NCBI GenBank assembly: GCA_023437225.1
Contig: JAEZGS010000017.1
Coordinates: forward strand, 62,001 to 126,000
Source: Bacteroidota bacterium
GTDB taxonomy: Bacteria; Bacteroidota; Bacteroidia; Chitinophagales; Chitinophagaceae
Direction: 5' to 3'
DNA: 64,000 bases
Shown here: positions 60,201 to 64,000 of the stretch, piece by piece
How the letters are laid out: each line of letters opens with the position of its first letter
Numbering within the stretch: the stretch's first letter is position 1
The notes under the pieces: model-generated
What the model was told of the DNA's origin: nothing
Database searches by the model: none
Seen by the model: only the letters and a program-made list of their open reading frames with translations
Position numbers and translations under genes: made by a program

Positions 60201-61187
60201 ATGCCAAGAATAATCGCCTTTCGCGAAGCGCTTCGCGAAGCAATGTCTGAGGAAATGAGACTGGATGAACGTGTGTTTTTGATGGGAGAGGAAGTAGCGG
60301 AGTATAATGGTGCGTATAAAGTAAGCCAGGGTATGCTCGATGAGTTTGGTGCGAAGCGTGTGATTGACACACCGATCGCTGAGCTCGGATTCACTGCAGT
60401 TGCAGTGGGAGCTGCTCAAAACGGACTGCGTCCGATCGTTGAATTCATGACCTGGAATTTTGCAGTACTTGCACTTGACCAGATACTGAACACTGCATCA
60501 AAAATGCTGGCAATGAGTGGTGGCCAAATAGGTTGCCCGATTGTATTCAGAGGTCCCAATGGTTCTGCCGGCCAGTTGGGTGCGCAGCATTCTACGGCGT
60601 TTGAAAGTTATTTCGCAAACATTCCCGGTATCAAAGTTATTTCTCCTTCTAATCCTTATGATGCCAAAGGTTTGTTGAAAGCGGCAATTCGCGATAACGA
60701 TCCGGTAATGTTCATGGAAAGCGAAGTAATGTATGGAGATAAAGGAGAAGTGCCTGAAGGTGAATATTTGATTCCAATTGGTAAATCGGATGTTAAACGC
60801 GAGGGTACTGATGTTACCATCGTGTCGTATAATAAAATGATGAAGGTTGCGCTTGGTGCTGCCGCTGAACTGGAAAAAGAAGGAATAAGTGCTGAAGTAA
60901 TTGATCTGCGCACCATAAGACCGCTCGACTGGATGACCATCCTTGAAAGCGTTAAGAAAACTAATCGTTTAGTGATTGTTGAAGAACAATGGCCTATGTG
61001 CAGTGTTTCTTCGGAAATCGCATATCGCATCCAGAAAGAAGGCTTCGATTACCTTGATGCTCCTATTCGGAGGATTACAGCTGCAGATGCCCCAATGCAC
61101 TATGCACCCAACCTTGTTGCACTCGCACTTCCAGACATACCCAGAACAGTGAAGCTTGTAAAAGAAGTGATGTATCTCAAAAAATAA
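60201..61187 (+). CDS. pdhB: Pyruvate dehydrogenase E1 component subunit beta
   Basis: 328 residues, a transketolase-type beta chain of the E1 alpha2-beta2 enzyme. Features: VFLMGEEVAEYNGAYKVSQG, DTPIAELGFTAVAVGAAQNG, FRGPNGSAGQLGAQHS, then the C-terminal domain with VIDLRTIRPLDWMTILESVKKT and VEEQWPMCSVSSEIA. With TPP it decarboxylates pyruvate for acetyl-CoA. A branched-chain 2-oxoacid E1 beta is the alternative, but the GxxxMxxEEV context favours PDH. No alpha or E2 gene is beside it, and a strong terminator follows, so it is monocistronic. Confidence 0.93.
   Translation: MPRIIAFREALREAMSEEMRLDERVFLMGEEVAEYNGAYKVSQGMLDEFGAKRVIDTPIAELGFTAVAVGAAQNGLRPIVEFMTWNFAVLALDQILNTASKMLAMSGGQIGCPIVFRGPNGSAGQLGAQHSTAFESYFANIPGIKVISPSNPYDAKGLLKAAIRDNDPVMFMESEVMYGDKGEVPEGEYLIPIGKSDVKREGTDVTIVSYNKMMKVALGAAAELEKEGISAEVIDLRTIRPLDWMTILESVKKTNRLVIVEEQWPMCSVSSEIAYRIQKEGFDYLDAPIRRITAADAPMHYAPNLVALALPDIPRTVKLVKEVMYLKK
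60220..60239. repeat. 20-bp perfect palindrome inside pdhB
   Basis: TTCGCGAAGCGCTTCGCGAA is its own reverse complement and begins 19 bp into pdhB. It arises from the coded repeat REALREA, so coding explains it, though it could form a strong hairpin at the start of the mRNA. Confidence 0.5.
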
Positions 61188-61206
61188 ATCGATCAACGTT
61201 TATGAT

Positions 61207-61234
61207 AAAGCCCGGTTTCTTCCGGGCTTTTTTT
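61207..61234 (+). terminator. Intrinsic terminator after pdhB
   Basis: A 9 bp perfect stem (AAAGCCCGG / CCGGGCTTT) with a 6-nt loop, then seven T. TATATTTA at its tail could serve as a weak -7 element for the next gene. Confidence 0.93.
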
Positions 61235-61269
61235 ATATTTATTCGTTACACACCACTTAACTGCACATT

Positions 61270-62592
61270 ATGAAAAGGCATTTTTTATGTTTCATTTTCC
61301 TGGTTTCCTTTCTTGCAGGTAATGCACAAAACTATAAGCCGACATCACAAAACCTTGCGGCGCGCAAATGGTTTGATAGCGCCCGGTTGGGCATGTTCAT
61401 CCATTGGGGTGCATCCAGTGTTCTTGGGCATGGTGAATGGGTAATGAACAATAGAAATATTCACGTACCTGATTACCAGCGATTGATCCATATATTCAAT
61501 CCTATTGATTTCAATGCAGCCGAATGGGTGAAAACCGCAAAGGATGCGGGAATGCATTACATCACTTTTGTGTCGAGGCATCACGATGGATTCAGTAACT
61601 GGGACACCAAACAGTCTGATTGGAAAATAACAAATACACCATATGGGAAAGATGTATTGAAACAACTTGCCGATGAGTGTAAGAAACAAAACATAAAACT
61701 GTTCTTGTATTATTCTTTGCTCGACTGGTACCGTACCGATTATCAGTATGAAACAGGACGTACCGGCACGGGTACCGGGAGAACTAAAAAGAGCCACTGG
61801 GATAGTTATATCAATTTTATGAAAGCCCAGTTAACCGAATTGCTTACGAACTACGGAGACATCGCGGGCATCTGGTTTGACGGACATTGGGATCAGTTGG
61901 AGAATGATCATAACAAGAAATCCGTTTCTAAAGTGGATTGGAAGTACGATGAAATTTATTCTCTTATACATAAGCTGCAACCTTCCGCATTGATTGGTAA
62001 CAATCATCATTTGATGCCGATTGAAGGGGAGGATTTTCAAATGTTTGAGAAAGATCTTCCCGGTGGGAATACTACCGGTTTTGGCGGACAGGGGGTGTCA
62101 ACGCTACCGCTTGAAACATGTGAGACGATCAATGATTCCTGGGGCTTCAATATTACTGATCGCAACTACAAGTCAACAAAAAACCTTTTGCATTATCTGG
62201 TTCGTGCGTCAGGGTTTGGTGCAAATTTTTTATTGAATATTGGACCAATGCCAAACGGGGCGATACAACCAGAGTTTACCGAACGATTAAGTGGCATAGG
62301 AGAGTGGCTGAAGAAAAACGGATCCACAGTATATGGCACGAAGCGGGGGCATCTACCTCCGCAATCATGGGGAGCTATTACGCAAAAAGAAAATAAGATT
62401 TTCATTCATGTTTTGAACATGCAGGAAAAACTCTTGGTGAAGTTTCCTTATAAAATCCGTGCGGCACGCGAGTTCGATGGCGGAAGTGCTGTGGCATACC
62501 AGGCCTTGTCAGACGGATATGTATTGTTTGATCTTAAGACCGTTAAAGAAAAGGAATTTGATACGATCATAGAAGTGGAGTTGGCAAAATAA
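61270..62592 (+). CDS. GH29 alpha-L-fucosidase, second copy (secreted)
   Basis: 440 residues with a signal peptide (cleavage near LAGNAQ, residue 20). It has GMFIHWGASSVLGHGEW at the barrel start, FVSRHHDGFSNWDT and the nucleophile Asp in IAGIWFDGHWDQL. The end ANFLLNIGPMPNGAIQPEF closes the barrel. It is clearly different from the GH29 at 15696, for example WFDGHW against WLDGGW and a shorter C-terminal part, so it may have a different linkage preference. It lies far from the main glycan cluster, between pdhB and a response regulator. Confidence 0.92.
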   Translation: MKRHFLCFIFLVSFLAGNAQNYKPTSQNLAARKWFDSARLGMFIHWGASSVLGHGEWVMNNRNIHVPDYQRLIHIFNPIDFNAAEWVKTAKDAGMHYITFVSRHHDGFSNWDTKQSDWKITNTPYGKDVLKQLADECKKQNIKLFLYYSLLDWYRTDYQYETGRTGTGTGRTKKSHWDSYINFMKAQLTELLTNYGDIAGIWFDGHWDQLENDHNKKSVSKVDWKYDEIYSLIHKLQPSALIGNNHHLMPIEGEDFQMFEKDLPGGNTTGFGGQGVSTLPLETCETINDSWGFNITDRNYKSTKNLLHYLVRASGFGANFLLNIGPMPNGAIQPEFTERLSGIGEWLKKNGSTVYGTKRGHLPPQSWGAITQKENKIFIHVLNMQEKLLVKFPYKIRAAREFDGGSAVAYQALSDGYVLFDLKTVKEKEFDTIIEVELAK

Positions 62593-62633
62593 TTGTCATT
62601 GCAATAACTTCATGTTTCAGACTAAAAATTAAT

Positions 62634-63797
62634 ATGTCAAATATTTTAATAATCGACGACGAAAAAGCGATCCGTAAAACCCTTTCCGAAATTTTATCTT
62701 ACGAAGGTTATAAACTTGATGAAGCGAGTGACGGCGAAGAAGGTTTGAAAAAATTCAAAGAAAAAACTTTCGATGTTGTTTTATGTGATATCAAAATGCC
62801 AAAACTTGATGGAATAGAATTCCTGGACCGCGCGCGTGAGATCAACCCAGACGTACCAGTGATAATGATATCGGGTCATGGAACTATCGAAACCGCCGTG
62901 GAGGCGGTAAAGAAAGGAGCATATGACTACATCGCAAAACCACCGGATCTCAATCGTTTGCTAATTACAATTCGTAATGCTACCGATAAAACAAGCCTGG
63001 TTACCGAGGCGAAAGTATTGAAGCGAAAAGTTGCGCGTGTTGAAGAGATGATCGGACAGTCGGGTCCAATTCTGCACATCAAAGAAACCATCGAAAAGGT
63101 TGCACCAACCGATGCCCGCTTGCTCATTACCGGTGAAAATGGTGTAGGTAAAGAACTGGTTGCAAGATGGGTGCATGAGAAAAGCAATCGGGCTGAAGGT
63201 CCGTTGGTTGAAGTTAATTGCGCTGCAATACCCAGTGAGTTGATAGAAAGTGAATTGTTTGGACATGAGAAAGGCTCTTTTACTTCTGCAGTGAAACAAC
63301 GCATTGGAAAGTTCGAGCAGGCGCATGGAGGAACACTTTTTCTTGATGAGATCGGCGACATGAGTCTTAGTGCGCAGGCAAAGGTGCTGCGTGCGTTGCA
63401 GGAAGGGAAGATCACCCGGGTGGGAGGTGACAAGGACATCAATGTAGATGTACGCGTTGTTGCCGCCACCAATAAGAATCTTTTGCAGGAAGTAGAGGAA
63501 AAAAATTTCCGCCTCGACCTTTATCACCGATTGAGTGTGATCATCATACATGTGCCATCCTTAAATGATCGCCGTGACGATATTCCGCTTTTGATTGACA
63601 AGTTTCTAAATGATATCTGTGAAGATTATGGGATCGCACGTAAATCAATTGAGCAGGAGGCCATCGACGCTTTGCAGCAGCACAATTGGACAGGAAATAT
63701 CCGCGAATTGAGAAATGTGGTGGAGCGACTTGTTATCCTGTCGGGTAAGTCAATTTCTTTATCTGATGTGCAGACGTATGTAATACCACGAAGATAA
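62634..63797 (+). CDS. Sigma-54-dependent response regulator (NtrC-type) lacking a DNA-binding domain
   Basis: 387 residues. The receiver domain (1-120) has the phospho-acceptor Asp52 in VLCDIKMPKLDG. The AAA+ domain (about 140-375) carries Walker A GENGVGKE, the sigma-54 loop GSFTSA (residues 214-219, usually GAFTGA), Walker B GGTLFLDEIGD and NWTGNIRELRNVVERLVIL. The protein stops at VQTYVIPRR without the C-terminal Fis helix-turn-helix, about 60-80 residues shorter than NtrC. It may activate sigma-54 polymerase from solution, like other activators without DNA binding. The sensor kinase is not in view. The hydrolase gene follows at 7 bp. Confidence 0.88.
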   Translation: MSNILIIDDEKAIRKTLSEILSYEGYKLDEASDGEEGLKKFKEKTFDVVLCDIKMPKLDGIEFLDRAREINPDVPVIMISGHGTIETAVEAVKKGAYDYIAKPPDLNRLLITIRNATDKTSLVTEAKVLKRKVARVEEMIGQSGPILHIKETIEKVAPTDARLLITGENGVGKELVARWVHEKSNRAEGPLVEVNCAAIPSELIESELFGHEKGSFTSAVKQRIGKFEQAHGGTLFLDEIGDMSLSAQAKVLRALQEGKITRVGGDKDINVDVRVVAATNKNLLQEVEEKNFRLDLYHRLSVIIIHVPSLNDRRDDIPLLIDKFLNDICEDYGIARKSIEQEAIDALQQHNWTGNIRELRNVVERLVILSGKSISLSDVQTYVIPRR

Positions 63798-63804
63798 GAT
63801 TGCA

Positions 63805-64000
63805 ATGAAAAAAGTTTATTGCATCAGCGGCCTGGGAGCAGATGAGCGTGTCTTCGAAAGCATTCATGTAGCGGCGGGCGAATTGAAATTCATATGCTGG
63901 CAGCCACCTATTGAAGGCGAATCTATATCACAATACGCACAACGTTTGTGGGGCCAGATCAGCGAGCCGGACCCAACAATAATCGGACTATCATTTGGAG
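63805..64000 (+). CDS. Alpha/beta hydrolase, 5' part (runs off the window)
   Basis: 65 residues are visible from the ATG at 63805, opening MKKVYCISGLGADERVFESI, a typical hydrolase oxyanion-strand start with GLGADERVF. The visible end IIGLSFG is the nucleophile elbow (G-x-S-x-G, Ser in GLSFG). It is 7 bp downstream of the response regulator, so the two genes may be co-transcribed. The substrate and full length lie outside the window. Confidence 0.8.
   Translation, partial: MKKVYCISGLGADERVFESIHVAAGELKFICWQPPIEGESISQYAQRLWGQISEPDPTIIGLSFG

Noticed and set aside
60220..60239. 20-bp palindrome at the start of pdhB considered as a regulatory site.
   Set aside because: It is explained by the coded REALREA repeat; kept only as a repeat with low weight.
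1..64000. Search for mobile elements, CRISPR arrays, tRNA/rRNA, integrases and restriction or toxin-antitoxin systems.
   Set aside because: None seen. The HEPN-like protein at 7219 lacks the R-x4-6-H motif and a nucleotidyltransferase partner, so it was not called a toxin.

Overview
The window reads as chromosomal DNA from a member of the Bacteroidota, most likely of the Chitinophagaceae type. The evidence is the family content (GH97, GH125, GH172, DUF5916, OprP-type porin, an ECF sigma factor with a FecR-like domain, an EF-G2-type paralogue, a sigma-54 activator of the Bacteroidota form) and several promoters matching the phylum's TTTG-N19/20-TAnnTTTG consensus. I saw no rRNA, tRNA, CRISPR array, insertion sequence, integrase or prophage gene. 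Two genes run off the edges: a MarR-type regulator on the left and an alpha/beta hydrolase on the right.

Layout. 1-4.4 kb: MarR regulator, divergent VAT-1-like oxidoreductase, acyltransferase 3 membrane protein, sugar-porter MFS permease. 4.4-9.9 kb, mostly minus strand: GH2 beta-mannosidase-type enzyme, a small helical protein (plus strand), a secreted unknown, and a Nudix domain fused in frame to a GH10 xylanase lipoprotein. 10.0-32.9 kb: about 23 kb on the plus strand devoted to glycan breakdown. It holds GH2 beta-galactosidase, a large serine esterase, GH29, GH3, a CBM9-like protein, a GHL10-like barrel, then after an intrinsic terminator GH125, GH97, a ROK sugar kinase and a LacI regulator, then a stand-alone FecR-type anti-sigma domain, an ECF sigma factor, GH172, a CBM9-DUF5916 outer-membrane barrel and an OprP-like porin. 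No SusC/SusD pair is present.

33.1-49.1 kb is mainly housekeeping: RhlE-type helicase, FtsE-type ATPase, a minus-strand glycan cluster (wecB, DUF7033/deacetylase-like protein, GT4), then rpsO, pnp, prmA, plsY, an M48 lipoprotein peptidase, a DUF3052 protein, dnaG, a coiled-coil protein and an EF-G paralogue with a structured leader. 49.2-56.3 kb, minus strand: an overlapping trio (GH1-RmlD fusion, UDP-galactopyranose mutase, glycosyltransferase) and a GMC oxidoreductase with its small Tat/lipoprotein subunit. 56.4-64.0 kb: ChbG/YdjC deacetylase, two paralogous small unknown proteins around a Gly-rich membrane protein, thiolase, pyruvate dehydrogenase E1 beta, a second GH29, a sigma-54 activator without a DNA-binding domain, and the partial hydrolase.

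Working model (inference): the 3-33 kb block is a glycan-utilisation region in which secreted or periplasmic glycosidases and an esterase release mono- and oligosaccharides, a DUF5916 barrel and an OprP-like porin may provide outer-membrane passage in place of SusCD, a sugar porter and a ROK kinase handle uptake and phosphorylation, and LacI plus an ECF/mini-FecR pair control expression. The strongest leads are this SusCD-less arrangement with its minimal anti-sigma gene, the Nudix-GH10 fusion, the GH1-RmlD/glf/GT cluster, the paralogous small-protein pair, the EF-G2-like gene, and short palindromes placed just upstream of catabolic genes. Three start codons (rhlE, dnaG, DUF5916) appear to be TTG.
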